In this document: positions 9,344 through 18,579 of the stretch, in pieces
How the letters are laid out: each line of letters opens with the position of its first letter
Numbering within the stretch: position 1 is the stretch's first letter
Origin: a bacterium
GTDB lineage: Bacteria > Myxococcota_A > Bradymonadia > REDH01
Assembly: GCA_030427825.1 (NCBI GenBank)
Contig: JAUICO010000022.1
Span: forward strand, 1-51,755
Length of the DNA: 51,755 nucleotides
Direction of reading: 5' to 3'
Made by a program: the position numbers and the translations under genes
The notes under the pieces: model-generated
Told to the model about the DNA's origin: nothing
What the model saw: the letters and a program-made list of their open reading frames with translations, nothing else
Database searches by the model: none

Positions 9344-10297
9344 TCACCCCACTACGTCGGCCGGATCAGCGTCCGGCTCGGTGTTCAACTCGTCAAACAG
9401 GCGTCGGCCGAAGCGAAACGCCTCGCCACCGCCGAAACGACGAAACAGGCAGGCGATCACGGTATTTCGCAACAGCATCGCGATCGTCATCGGTCCGACG
9501 CCGCCGGGAACCGGCGTAATCGCCGCCGCGCGCGTTCGCGCGACATCAAACTCCACGTCGCCCGATAGAGAACCGTCCGGCATTTGCGTGATGCCCACGT
9601 CAATGACCACGGCGCCCTCTTTCACCCACTCACCTCGAATCAGACCCGGCACACCGGTCGCAACTACGAGCACCTCGGCGGCCCGTACATGATGCGCGAG
9701 GTCCTTCGTGTGTCTGTGGCAGATGGTCACCGTCGCGTTCGCACGTACCAGCATCTCGGCCACCGGTCGGCCGACGATCATGCTTCGGCCGACGACCACG
9801 GCGCGCTTACCGCGAGGGTCGACGCCGATCGCGCGCAGCATCGCCAGAATCCCGACCGGCGTGCAGGGTTCGAGAAGGCTGTAGCGCGTAAAAAGATGTC
9901 CCATGTTCGTCGGATGGAAGCCATCGACGTCTTTCTGTGCATCGACCAGCGGGATGATGCTCGTCGGCTTGATGTGCTCCGGAAGCGGAAGCTGCACCAG
10001 CAGGCCGTCGACACTGTCGTCGCCATTTACACGCTCGATCTCTGCGAAGAGCTCGGATCGCGAAATGCTGCCGGGCAGGTGCACTTCGCGAGACTCGATT
10101 CCGACGCGCTCGCACGCCCTCACCTTGCCGCGAACATACACCTCGCTTGCGGGATCGGCGCCGACGCGAACGACTGTCAGCGAGGGCTGAACACCCATCG
10201 CCACCAATCGCGCGACCTCTTCGGCGACATGCCCGCGCACCGCCGCAGCGATTGCGCGGCCGCTGATGATTCCGTCTTGTAGTGCGCCTTCGATCAT
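9344..10297 (-). CDS. folD: Bifunctional methylene-THF dehydrogenase / methenyl-THF cyclohydrolase
   Basis: A 317-residue FolD that interconverts 5,10-methylene-THF, methenyl-THF and 10-formyl-THF with NADP. Seen motifs: YVRGKVRACERVGI with the catalytic lysine, VDGLLVQLPLPEHI, QKDVDGFHPTNMG, PCTPVGILAMLRAIGVDPRG, the dinucleotide-binding VVVGRSMIVGRPVAEML and the C-terminal PVPGGVGPMTIAMLLRNTV. About 25-30 residues after the conserved core form a short tail. It sits between the TPR gene (29 bases upstream) and gcvT, which supplies or consumes the same folate intermediate. Confidence 0.97.
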   Translation of the reverse strand: MIEGALQDGIISGRAIAAAVRGHVAEEVARLVAMGVQPSLTVVRVGADPASEVYVRGKVRACERVGIESREVHLPGSISRSELFAEIERVNGDDSVDGLLVQLPLPEHIKPTSIIPLVDAQKDVDGFHPTNMGHLFTRYSLLEPCTPVGILAMLRAIGVDPRGKRAVVVGRSMIVGRPVAEMLVRANATVTICHRHTKDLAHHVRAAEVLVVATGVPGLIRGEWVKEGAVVIDVGITQMPDGSLSGDVEFDVARTRAAAITPVPGGVGPMTIAMLLRNTVIACLFRRFGGGEAFRFGRRLFDELNTEPDADPADVVG

Positions 10298-10326
10298 GGG
10301 GGCCCCGTGGCAGGGGCGCCCGCCTA

Positions 10327-13300
10327 TCAGCCCGCCTGCTCGCCTTCAACCCGACCGAGTTGCAGAGGCTCCGGCGTTTCAGCGGTCCACGGGCGTCGGC
10401 CCAGGCCCGACTCGTAGCGAGCCTGCAGATAGTCGTCGCTGAGTGCCCAGCGCACAAGCTCTCGTGCCCGACCGTTGTCCAGCACATCGGCGGTGCCGGC
10501 CTGTCCCGCAGCTCGCAGGAGCTCCGTCACGGCGACGCCGATATCGCCTGCAAAGAGCAGGCCTGCGCGACTGCCGATGCTCTGCGACAGGCGCGACCAT
10601 TGCGGATTGCGAATCCCCAGGACCTGCGGTGCGTCTCGCAACGCGGCGCTCGCCGTGCGTCGCTGCGGGGTCAGACGGAATCCACCGATGTCGTCCGTGA
10701 AGGTGCTACCTTCCGGGACCTCCAAATTGAGGCAACGAATCGCGACAGCGCGAGCCAGATCGATCAGCTCGTTGTCATCGACACGCGATAGAGAGCCGAG
10801 CCCGGTAAAGGCCGCGCCGGCAGCGTAGCCGGCCCAGAAGCGCTGTACCAGTTCGTTGTCGTTCCCCACCCGGTCGACCGGCATCACGATGTGGGTTCCG
10901 TCGACAAACACGGGCGACGCGATGTGGTCGGCCACGCTGAGTCGAGGTCGCTCGACGCCCAACCATGCACAGGCATCATCGAAGAAGCGGTCGAAGCGCG
11001 GGAAGCGCTCCGCTGTGTAGCGCCCTGCTCGCAGGCTCTTCGCGTCCGCTCCACGACCGCCGAGCACCTTCTCTGCGAGGGGCGCGATCCCATGCAGCAC
11101 ATCCAGCTCGTCGACGCCGACAGAGCCGCCGAAGAGCTGCCACGCCTCCGTCGCTTCGATGGCACGGGTCGGGTCACGACGCACCTGCGTTTCGGGAATC
11201 TCGACCTCATCACCACAGAGCGCTCGAATCTGACGAACCACGCGAACGCGCGCCGCATCGGAGTCGCTGGTGTATGCGGCGTCGAGAATACGGGCACCGT
11301 CGCGCCACGCAGCCGCGTTCTCAGCGTCCTTCAGAGCCGACAGCACCAGGGCCGGCGCTTCGCCGACGCGGCCGCCTTCGCGGACCAGCGCCTGCGCGCG
11401 ACGAATCTTGAGCCTGGGACCGGCGCCGCCAAGCTCTTCCGCGTGGCGCCATGCGCGATCCGCCTCTGCGAAGTCCTCGACGACCGAGAAGAAGAGCTCG
11501 CCGGAGTAGATCCACATCTCAACCTCCTCACTCTGCGAGATCGCGAGGTTTCCGGCGCTGATCAACTCCCGAAGTCGAGTCGCGAACGCGCGAGCCCCGG
11601 CGGTACGCCGATAGTGCTCTTCCAGGCCGGACAGCGCGCTCCGGTTCTGCGGAAAGCGCTCAAACACCTCCCAGAGAACCTCGGCGGCGCGGGTGTGGCG
11701 CTCGAATCGAAGCGACTGCACCCGTGCATAGAGCTGCCAGTGGAAGAGGTCCTGCTCGGCGATGGGCCTGGAGAGCAGCCGCTCGAGCAGGCTCACGCAT
11801 CGTTCGGGATCACCGAAGTTTGCCTGTACATGGGCGAGTCGCAGCCCCACTTCGCGGTCGCCGGTCGACAGCTCGAAGGCGTCCTCGAGCGCGCGAATCG
11901 CACGCGCATGGTCGCCGCCTTCAATCAGGTTCAGGTCCGCAACGCGGCTGAGCAGAGTCAGTCGATCGTCTCCGGCGATACCGGCCTGGAGGGCCTCGTC
12001 GAGAGTCCGACGCGCGGCGTCATTTCGCTTCGAAGCCGCTTCGAGACGTGCCTTTTCAAGCGCGATCGACGCGTCTGTGGGCTCGTGAATGGCAGCGAAT
12101 GCCAGGGCCGCGATCGCGTCTTCACTGCGGCCAAGGCGCTCGAGGGCGCGGCCACGGCGCAGTGCGAGTCGCGCCGCGTAGTCTGCAGACACCCCGGGCA
12201 TCTCGAGGTGCCTGCTGATCGCTTCCTCAAGCGCTTCGTCGTCGCCCGCAGCCTTCATCTCGTCATAGAGCCGTTCCCGCAGGGCGCTATCGTAGCAGCC
12301 TACAGCGTCGCAGCAGCTCAGCAGACGGCGACACTCAGCGGCCGAAATCTCGGTGTCCGCCGCGAGGTCCAGCCAGGCTCGCGTCGCGCGGCGCGGGTCG
12401 GAGAGCGACCGCGCAAGCGCCTCAGCGTCTTCTCGGGCTCCCACACGGTCGCCGGTAGCCGCTGTGCCGAGCACCGACAGTCGAAGGGCCAGCTCGGAGT
12501 CGTCCGCGCCGCGGATCTCGTGCAGCGAGACCTCATCGGCTCGGATCGCCTGCAGCAGCTCCCGGTCGCCGGCGCCATCGAATCCGACAACGCCCCCTTC
12601 TTCGCGGTTCACATATGCAGCGAGGACCGGCGACGACGGCAGAGCACACAGTCCGTCTTCGACGCCCCGGTCGAGCTGAGAGAGTCGCGCAGCGCTCCGG
12701 TCAGAGGCGGTGGGAGCGCCGGCCTCCCGTGCCTGCTCTGCGACTTCGATGTCTCCGCTGCGCAGGTTCCGTACGGCGCAGCTCTCAGCGGCGACGAGGT
12801 CTTCGGGCCACTCCCGGTTGATCGTTCGCCACAGGGCGTCGATCTCGCCCGAGCCCATCAGGCCATCACCACGTTCTGCGACAAGGCGCATGGCGGAGTG
12901 GCGCAGAGGTCGCGGATGCCTGGCGGCGACTTCGAGCAGCTGACGGAGAGCAGCCCGGCGCGCGGAGTTGTCCACGCCGTCGGCGTTCCACAGCCGGTCG
13001 ATCGCGATCATCGACTCTGCGGCGCACAGCGCGTCGGTGGCAGCGGTAGCATATTCGGAAAACGCCTCCGCGCCCTGTTGCAGCTGCCACTCAAGCAGCT
13101 CAGCGATGCGGAACGACAGCCGCGCCTGCGAGGCCGTGTCCGCGGACTCCCGGCGATCCATCATAACCGCCAGACGGCTGTTGGGATCGCCGGCAGCTTC
13201 GTAAAGACGCTCGAGCCAAACCAGCGCCTCCTGACGATGTGCGCTGAGGTCGGCGAGTTTGATGAAGGCATCGACGGCTCGACCGGTGTCGTTGGTACGC

Positions 13301-15231
13301 GTCGCGTACAGCTCGCCGAGGTGTCGAAGGCAGCGGGCCTCGTGCTCGGGTGTCGTGGCCGCGCGAAGCTCGCGCTCGGACATCTCTACAAGTTCCTGCC
13401 AACGCTGCTCGGCGCTGAGAATCGCGCCGAGTCCACGCAGGGCCGGATCGCATGCCGGATCAAGGGCAAGCGCCGCGCGATAGAAATGCTCGGCGCGCGC
13501 GCTGTCGCCGATGCGTGACGCAGCGATATCGGCGCTGCGGCACACGATAGCGAGTCGCTGCTCGACATCGCGCTCTGTGCTGACCTCAAGTTCGTTGAGC
13601 TGCAGCAGCTCTTCCCAGCGTTCAGTGCGTTCGTACAGGCGATCGAGCCCCGCGATGGCCGTCGAGTTACCGGCATCCAACGACAGGAGCTGCCTGTACG
13701 CGTCGATAGCAAGAGCTGCATCCCGAAGGCGATTCTCGGCGACGGACGCTGCCTGCTCGGTGAGGAAAACCCGCTCGCGGCGCAGCGCCACCTTCTCAGC
13801 GGCGGCGCGAAGGTGGGCATAGAGTTCTTCCCAGCGGCACTGCTCGGTCAGAATGTCCGAGAGCCGGCGCACGGAGTCGTTGGAGGGGCGCAGCTCGACA
13901 GCCGTCCTGAGGTGGGTTTCTGCGGCGATGTAGTCCCCGATGCGGTCGGAGTAGACACGGGCAACTCGCTCGTGCAGCCGCAGGCGCTCGAGGGGCGAAG
14001 TGGTCGCGGCAATCTCGCGCTCTGTCAGGGTGGCGAGCTCTGCCCACTGTCCTTCGCGGGCGTAGATGTGCCCGAGAACGCGCATCGCGGGCACGTAATC
14101 GCCACACTCGTCCAGGGCCTCCTGCGCCATCTCCATCGCGGCGTCCGGCAGATCCAGATCAGCGTCAAAGCGACGCGCCATCTGCGTAAGAATGTCGGCG
14201 CGCTCGACGCCGCCGGCGGCCAGCTCAAGTCGCACGCTCAACGCATCGACGATCGCGTCCGGCACGACGCTGCCAAAGGACGCGCGCGCGAGGGAAAGAA
14301 ACGCAGAGGCGGCGACGGGCGCCGATGAGCCGGAGCGGAGCGCCTCACTGAGCGCCTGGAGGCCGCCCGGGCGGTCATCGAGTCGAAAAGCCCGCAGCAT
14401 CCCCAGTCGATAGCCCGCTGAGCCGCGCTCGTCCGAAGTGGCCGCGTTGGCCGCCACCTCTGCGAGGAAGCCGGCGGCAGCCTCGGCGTCGTTGTCATCG
14501 TGCAGCCGACGAATGAGCGCACGCACGGCTTCGGGGTCTCGGCCGGCTTCGAACGCGATATCGAACCACTCGAGGACGGTCTGCGCCGCCATCCCAAGCT
14601 CCCGCGCAGTCACGGCAGAGCTCACTGCGAGCCGCGAGCGCTCACGTTCGATGTTCGGCCCCGTCGAGAGACCTTCCCAACGTCGAGCGCGAAGCTCGAG
14701 CGCCTCTTCCGGCTGTCCGCATCGAATCAGCGCATCTTCTCGGCAAATCTGGTGCAGCTCACGCAGCTCGGGCGCGGACGCAGCCACTTCATCAGACACC
14801 GCATCGAGGCCGCGCAGGACGGAGTGCGCGTCGTCGTTCATTCGCATGCGCACCCGAGCAAGACCTACGGCCGCAAGCACGGCTGCCTCTGCGTTGGCGG
14901 CGTGGTGCAGCTCCTGCTCGTACGCAGCGCGCAGGGCGTCGTTGTCAGACGCACGGCGTGCAGCGCGGCGAAGGCCGGCAAAGCCGCGCGCGTCGCGGTC
15001 GCTGTGCTCCGCGGCACGCCGATAGAGCTCGACATCCACTTCGCCGAGGCCGAACTCCGAGAGCTCGGCGGCAGCCGCAGCAAGGTGCCCGACCCCGGCA
15101 GCCTCAGGTGCGTCGTCCATATCGCGACGCCACACCCGAAGAATGGCTCGCAGGAATTCCGCCGGAAGAGATCCATCACGGTGCGAGCGGGGCTCACCGG
15201 CTACGTTCAATGCGTCGAGTTGTTCTTTCAT
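10327..15231 (-). CDS. Giant TPR-repeat protein (1634 aa)
   Basis: The longest gene in the window. The start at ATG 15231 is set by a strong GGAGG about 5 bases upstream (GGAGGAAGCGATG); a GTG at 15243 is in frame but less likely. The protein lacks a signal peptide or membrane segment and is built almost wholly of Ala/Leu/Arg/Glu-rich helix pairs of TPR type, for example AETHLRTAVELRPSNDSVRR, AIDAYRQLLSLDAGNSTAIA and AEHFYRAALALDPACDPAL. The last 270 residues or so (LHGIAPLAEKVLGG onward) are not repetitive and look like a separate globular domain. It probably acts as a cytoplasmic scaffold or adaptor. It begins 20 bases after the protease gene stop and precedes folD. No enzyme motif is recognised. 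Confidence 0.88.
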   Translation of the reverse strand: MKEQLDALNVAGEPRSHRDGSLPAEFLRAILRVWRRDMDDAPEAAGVGHLAAAAAELSEFGLGEVDVELYRRAAEHSDRDARGFAGLRRAARRASDNDALRAAYEQELHHAANAEAAVLAAVGLARVRMRMNDDAHSVLRGLDAVSDEVAASAPELRELHQICREDALIRCGQPEEALELRARRWEGLSTGPNIERERSRLAVSSAVTARELGMAAQTVLEWFDIAFEAGRDPEAVRALIRRLHDDNDAEAAAGFLAEVAANAATSDERGSAGYRLGMLRAFRLDDRPGGLQALSEALRSGSSAPVAASAFLSLARASFGSVVPDAIVDALSVRLELAAGGVERADILTQMARRFDADLDLPDAAMEMAQEALDECGDYVPAMRVLGHIYAREGQWAELATLTEREIAATTSPLERLRLHERVARVYSDRIGDYIAAETHLRTAVELRPSNDSVRRLSDILTEQCRWEELYAHLRAAAEKVALRRERVFLTEQAASVAENRLRDAALAIDAYRQLLSLDAGNSTAIAGLDRLYERTERWEELLQLNELEVSTERDVEQRLAIVCRSADIAASRIGDSARAEHFYRAALALDPACDPALRGLGAILSAEQRWQELVEMSERELRAATTPEHEARCLRHLGELYATRTNDTGRAVDAFIKLADLSAHRQEALVWLERLYEAAGDPNSRLAVMMDRRESADTASQARLSFRIAELLEWQLQQGAEAFSEYATAATDALCAAESMIAIDRLWNADGVDNSARRAALRQLLEVAARHPRPLRHSAMRLVAERGDGLMGSGEIDALWRTINREWPEDLVAAESCAVRNLRSGDIEVAEQAREAGAPTASDRSAARLSQLDRGVEDGLCALPSSPVLAAYVNREEGGVVGFDGAGDRELLQAIRADEVSLHEIRGADDSELALRLSVLGTAATGDRVGAREDAEALARSLSDPRRATRAWLDLAADTEISAAECRRLLSCCDAVGCYDSALRERLYDEMKAAGDDEALEEAISRHLEMPGVSADYAARLALRRGRALERLGRSEDAIAALAFAAIHEPTDASIALEKARLEAASKRNDAARRTLDEALQAGIAGDDRLTLLSRVADLNLIEGGDHARAIRALEDAFELSTGDREVGLRLAHVQANFGDPERCVSLLERLLSRPIAEQDLFHWQLYARVQSLRFERHTRAAEVLWEVFERFPQNRSALSGLEEHYRRTAGARAFATRLRELISAGNLAISQSEEVEMWIYSGELFFSVVEDFAEADRAWRHAEELGGAGPRLKIRRAQALVREGGRVGEAPALVLSALKDAENAAAWRDGARILDAAYTSDSDAARVRVVRQIRALCGDEVEIPETQVRRDPTRAIEATEAWQLFGGSVGVDELDVLHGIAPLAEKVLGGRGADAKSLRAGRYTAERFPRFDRFFDDACAWLGVERPRLSVADHIASPVFVDGTHIVMPVDRVGNDNELVQRFWAGYAAGAAFTGLGSLSRVDDNELIDLARAVAIRCLNLEVPEGSTFTDDIGGFRLTPQRRTASAALRDAPQVLGIRNPQWSRLSQSIGSRAGLLFAGDIGVAVTELLRAAGQAGTADVLDNGRARELVRWALSDDYLQARYESGLGRRPWTAETPEPLQLGRVEGEQAG

Positions 15232-15250
15232 CGCTTCCTCCACATCGGCT

Positions 15251-16177
15251 TCAGCCGAAAGTCATGTCGTCCGGATCGGTGGGAAATAGTTCGTTTTCGC
15301 GGCGTTCCAGTTCGGCCAGACGCGCACGCGTCCTCCGGCGTCGAGCGCGATACGCAGCGAAGACCGCGACCATGACCAGACACCACGCGACGCCGGCGGC
15401 GATGGCGATCGGTGCCCAGTTCGTGTCCGAGACCAGGCGCTCCCGCCAGGCGCGGACATAGTCCTCGAAGGCTCCGCCGGTGGTCCGCTGAAACGCGGTC
15501 GAAAAGTCTGTACCGTCGCTCATCGCGGCCAACAGACGAGCCATGATATCGGGTCCGAAGTCCCGTTTCAGATCGGCAACCATCTGAAAGCTCTGTGCGT
15601 AGGCCACCTCGGCCTGCGCACCGGAGGCAGGAAAGCCCCCGCTGATATCCTGAAAATCGAAGAGGCCATCGGCGGCTGCGCTGCGTGCAAAAGTCTGCGC
15701 GCGCTCGAAGGTTGCCTGACCGGCGGTATGCAACGCCGTGCCTTCGTTGAACCAGCGCGGAACACGATGCTCGCCGGCAGCGAAATCCACGGCGATGTGC
15801 GCCAGCTCGTGCACCAGAGTGCTCTCCCACTCCGGGTTGCCGGGAAAGAGCAGAATCGTGTCGGCCCACGGCAGCGCAAGCCCGGCTGCCCACTCCGGTG
15901 GCATCGACGGAACGTTGTTGCGGATGAACCAGTCGTCGTTGTTGCGCTCGATGCTGATCGTGACGCTGCGCCCGGCGGGCGCGCCGAGCTCGCGGCGGAC
16001 CCGCGCCCACTCGGCGTTGACCACATCGGCTGCGGCCCGCACGAAGCCACCCATCCCGTCCGCCGCGTCGATCGAGAAGGTGGTCTCGTCGACCACCAGC
16101 TCGGTCACCGGCGTCCGCGCAGAAGCCACGGCCGGCATCCACAGACAGAGGAGTATGGGCATCAGGTACCATCTCAC
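15251..16177 (-). CDS. Membrane-anchored zinc metalloprotease-like protein (HELAH)
   Basis: A 308-residue protein starting at GTG 16177, overlapping the stop of the yggU-like gene. Residues 1-20 form a signal peptide ending VASA. The outside domain carries HELAH at 123-127 and a likely third zinc ligand in FNEGTALH at Glu145, the arrangement of gluzincins such as peptidase MA-like proteins. A membrane helix (near residues 255-277) precedes an Arg-rich cytoplasmic tail of about 30 residues. The topology is therefore outside protease domain, one helix, short inside tail. It is immediately upstream of the giant TPR gene, which might bind the tail; that pairing is inference. The substrate is unknown. 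Confidence 0.82.
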   Translation of the reverse strand: MRWYLMPILLCLWMPAVASARTPVTELVVDETTFSIDAADGMGGFVRAAADVVNAEWARVRRELGAPAGRSVTISIERNNDDWFIRNNVPSMPPEWAAGLALPWADTILLFPGNPEWESTLVHELAHIAVDFAAGEHRVPRWFNEGTALHTAGQATFERAQTFARSAAADGLFDFQDISGGFPASGAQAEVAYAQSFQMVADLKRDFGPDIMARLLAAMSDGTDFSTAFQRTTGGAFEDYVRAWRERLVSDTNWAPIAIAAGVAWCLVMVAVFAAYRARRRRTRARLAELERRENELFPTDPDDMTFG

Positions 16178-16464
16178 TCAACCAACTCTCCGGCCACATA
16201 TTCAGCGCTAACGCCGACGACGCGCACCTGCTTGCGACGCGAGGTGTGACCACGCGCGATCTCGACATCCGAACGCGGGACGTGGAGCGCTTTCGCGATC
16301 GCCTTCTGCACCGCTGCGTTCGCCCTGCCGTCCACCGGAGGAGCAGTGATGCGCAGCTTCAGACGCTCGTCGTGAACCCCCGCAAATGCAGTCCGTGAAG
16401 CGCCGGGCGCGACCAGCAGGTCGATCTCGACTCCGCCGCTTATGTCACGAAGCCATGACGTCAC
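16174..16464 (-). CDS. DUF167 / YggU family protein
   Basis: A 96-residue small protein of the widely conserved YggU (DUF167) family. The family core is evident: VAPGASRTAFAGVHDERLK, then PPVDGRANAAVQKAIAKAL and a basic region ending in KQVRVVGVSAE. Its function is not established, although it is regularly found beside yggS and proC. It overlaps proC by four bases (ATGA) at its start and the protease gene by three at its end, so it is an integral operon member. Confidence 0.92.
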   Translation of the reverse strand: MTSWLRDISGGVEIDLLVAPGASRTAFAGVHDERLKLRITAPPVDGRANAAVQKAIAKALHVPRSDVEIARGHTSRRKQVRVVGVSAEYVAGELVE

Positions 16465-17288
16465 GCGTCGCCTCCGAGTTCTCGCGAACGCTGCGCGGCG
16501 GCCCGCACGGCTGCGATGACCGCGTTTCGCATGCCAAGGGACTCGAGCGCGGCGACACCTTCGATGGTAGTGCCCGCCGGGGAGCAGACTGCGTCTTTCA
16601 GCGCCGCCGGACCCCGCTCGTCGCCGTTGAGTACGGCAGACGCCGAGCTGAGCATGGCGCGGGCGGACTGGAGGGCGAGCGCCCGTGGCAGTCCTTCGGC
16701 AACGGCGCCGTCAGCCACCGCCTCGGCGAACACGAAGGCGTACGCGATCCCGGACGCAACGGCGCCGGTAAACGCGTGCATGTCTGCTTCGCTTTTCAGT
16801 TCGATCACGGTACCGACGCACTCGAAGACGGCGACCGCGCTTGCGACATCTGCCGGGTCTGTGCCGGCTTCGGCGATCAATGCGGTGGCCGATGCGGCGA
16901 ATGCCGCGCCCAGGTTGGGCATGACACGCACAATCGCGACGCCTGCAGGAGCGTCACCTCGATGGGCAGCGTCGCGCAGCGCGCGGATCGGGACTCCCGC
17001 TGCCAGACTGATGATCAGCGACGGACGAACGTGGGCCACTACCCGGCGAACCACGTCGGCGATCTGCGCCGGCTTCACAGCAACGATCACCACATCTGAT
17101 CTGGCGGCGAGGGCATCGACGCCGTCAACCGGAGTCACGCCGCATGCGACCGCGAGCCCCTCCGCGAGATCGAAGCCGAAGACGTTGTCAGGGTGCATGC
17201 CGGCGCGAACGAGCCCGCGCGCAACGGCGCCGCCCATGTTTCCAAGCCCGACAATGCCGACGCTTCTATCTGCGAGTGCGGGATTCAT
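16461..17288 (-). CDS. proC: Pyrroline-5-carboxylate reductase
   Basis: A 275-residue enzyme making L-proline from pyrroline-5-carboxylate with NAD(P)H. The N-terminal Rossmann motif VGIVGLGNMGGAVARGL and the C-terminal family signature ALKDAVCSPAGTTIEGVAAL are both clear, and length is normal. SLAAGVPIRALRD and RVMPNLGAAFAASATAL also match. Its start codon shares a base with the stop of yggS (TGATG). In E. coli the same yggS/proC neighbourhood includes yggT; here yggT is absent and yggU follows directly. Confidence 0.97.
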   Translation of the reverse strand: MNPALADRSVGIVGLGNMGGAVARGLVRAGMHPDNVFGFDLAEGLAVACGVTPVDGVDALAARSDVVIVAVKPAQIADVVRRVVAHVRPSLIISLAAGVPIRALRDAAHRGDAPAGVAIVRVMPNLGAAFAASATALIAEAGTDPADVASAVAVFECVGTVIELKSEADMHAFTGAVASGIAYAFVFAEAVADGAVAEGLPRALALQSARAMLSSASAVLNGDERGPAALKDAVCSPAGTTIEGVAALESLGMRNAVIAAVRAAAQRSRELGGDA

Positions 17289-17989
17289 CAGTCTCGGGCT
17301 CCAAAGATGGCGGTTCCGATTCGAACGATGGTGGCGCCCTCTTCGACCGCGATTTCGAGGTCCGCGCTCATCCCCATCGAGAGTTCGCTCATGATCTCAG
17401 CCTCGTCGGCGAACGCGGGCGCGAGCCTGGCCCTTTGCTCTTCAAGGAGCTGCCAGAGCGCCCGAAAGGGAGCGCGCGACGCCTCCGGATCTTCGTTGAA
17501 CGCCGGGATGGTCATCAGTCCGCGCAGTTGAACCCGAGGCGCCACGACGCATTCGTCGACGAGCGCGCTCAGGTTCTCAGGCGAGCAACCGGCCTTTGCT
17601 TCGTCGCCGTCGACATTGACCTGAATCAGGACAGGCTGGGCGTCGGAGTCGGTGGCGGCGCATCGGCGGTCGATCTCGCGGACCAGCGACGGCCGATCAA
17701 CGGTATGAATCATCGCGACGCGGCCAACGATCTGGCGCACCTTGTTGGACTGCAGACGGCCGATGAAATGCCAGCTCAGGTCCGGCGCCTGTGCCAGTTT
17801 GCCTGTCAGTTCATTGACGTAGTTCTCGGCGAATTCGTGCTGTCCGCAGTCCGCCGCCTCTCGGATCGCGCCGACGTCGCGCGTCTTCGACACCGCGAGC
17901 AGGCGCACAGCGTCTGGCGTTCGACCGGCGCGAAGGCAGGCCTCTTCGATGCGCCTTCCCTGCTCCCGAATGTTGTCACAGACACTCAT
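17288..17989 (-). CDS. PLP homeostasis protein, YggS/PLPBP family
   Basis: A 233-residue YggS-family protein, a non-catalytic pyridoxal-phosphate-binding TIM barrel involved in vitamin B6 and amino-acid homeostasis. The PLP lysine lies in VRLLAVSKTRDVGAIREA, followed by HEFAENYVNEL, LSWHFIGRLQSNKVRQIV, and the phosphate-binding end LSMGMSADLEIAVEEGATIVRIGTAIFG (listed here only by its conserved Ser-Met-Gly-Met, Asp and Arg-Ile-Gly residues). It overlaps maf upstream by ATGA and proC downstream by one base. Confidence 0.95.
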   Translation of the reverse strand: MSVCDNIREQGRRIEEACLRAGRTPDAVRLLAVSKTRDVGAIREAADCGQHEFAENYVNELTGKLAQAPDLSWHFIGRLQSNKVRQIVGRVAMIHTVDRPSLVREIDRRCAATDSDAQPVLIQVNVDGDEAKAGCSPENLSALVDECVVAPRVQLRGLMTIPAFNEDPEASRAPFRALWQLLEEQRARLAPAFADEAEIMSELSMGMSADLEIAVEEGATIVRIGTAIFGARD

Positions 17990-18579
17990 GGCGCGACCCA
18001 GGGCATGCGGTCGAGCAGCCTGAGGTCGGCAGCCGCCATGCAGACTTCGGCCACGGGCAACCCGACGACGTTTGCATAGGAGCCGCGAATCTCGGGAACG
18101 AACGCGGCTGCTCGTCCCTGAATGCCGTATCCGCCGGCTTTATCGAAGGGCTCGCCGGACCCGATGTACTGCTCAATCATACAGTCACTGAGTTCAGCGA
18201 AGCGAACAGAGGTCGTCACGTGCTCCGTTCGCAGGAGTGATTCGCCGAACAGCGTGAACGCCGTTGTAACGCGGTGCCAGCAGCCGCTGAGCGCGGTGAG
18301 CATGTCCGCTGCGCCGGCGGCATCGCCGGGCTTGCCCAGCATGCGCCCTTCGTCCGTCCAGACTACGGTGTCGGCAGCCAGACCAAAGACACAATCGTCG
18401 GACTCCTGCCGTGCAGACGCGACCGCGGCCTTGCGTTCAGCGATCTCGCGCGCGGCACGTTCCGGGTCGGCGCTCGTGGGCGTTTCATCGACGTCCGCAG
18501 GCCTCACGCGCACGCCGAAGCCGACCTGAGCGAGAAGCTCTCGGCGGCGGGGTGACTGGCTTGCGAGTAGGACGATCAT
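17986..18579 (-). CDS. maf: Maf-family nucleoside triphosphate pyrophosphatase
   Basis: A 197-residue house-cleaning enzyme that hydrolyses non-canonical or methylated NTPs/dTTP to monophosphates. The diagnostic N-terminus is present: LLASQSPRRRELLAQVGF with SxRR, followed by the DETP motif, FGLAADTVVWTDEGRMLGKP and the FDKAGGYGIQGRAA segment near the C-terminus. It is the first gene of the 12.6-kb minus-strand run and is divergent from lexA; the shared upstream region contains the candidate SOS operator. Confidence 0.95.
   Translation of the reverse strand: MIVLLASQSPRRRELLAQVGFGVRVRPADVDETPTSADPERAAREIAERKAAVASARQESDDCVFGLAADTVVWTDEGRMLGKPGDAAGAADMLTALSGCWHRVTTAFTLFGESLLRTEHVTTSVRFAELSDCMIEQYIGSGEPFDKAGGYGIQGRAAAFVPEIRGSYANVVGLPVAEVCMAAADLRLLDRMPWVAP

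Noticed and set aside
10891..13518. 875-codon open frame on the plus strand opposite the TPR gene
   Set aside because: It is a shadow frame caused by the GC-rich codon bias of the TPR gene: no ribosome site, no family-like sequence, and low-complexity composition.
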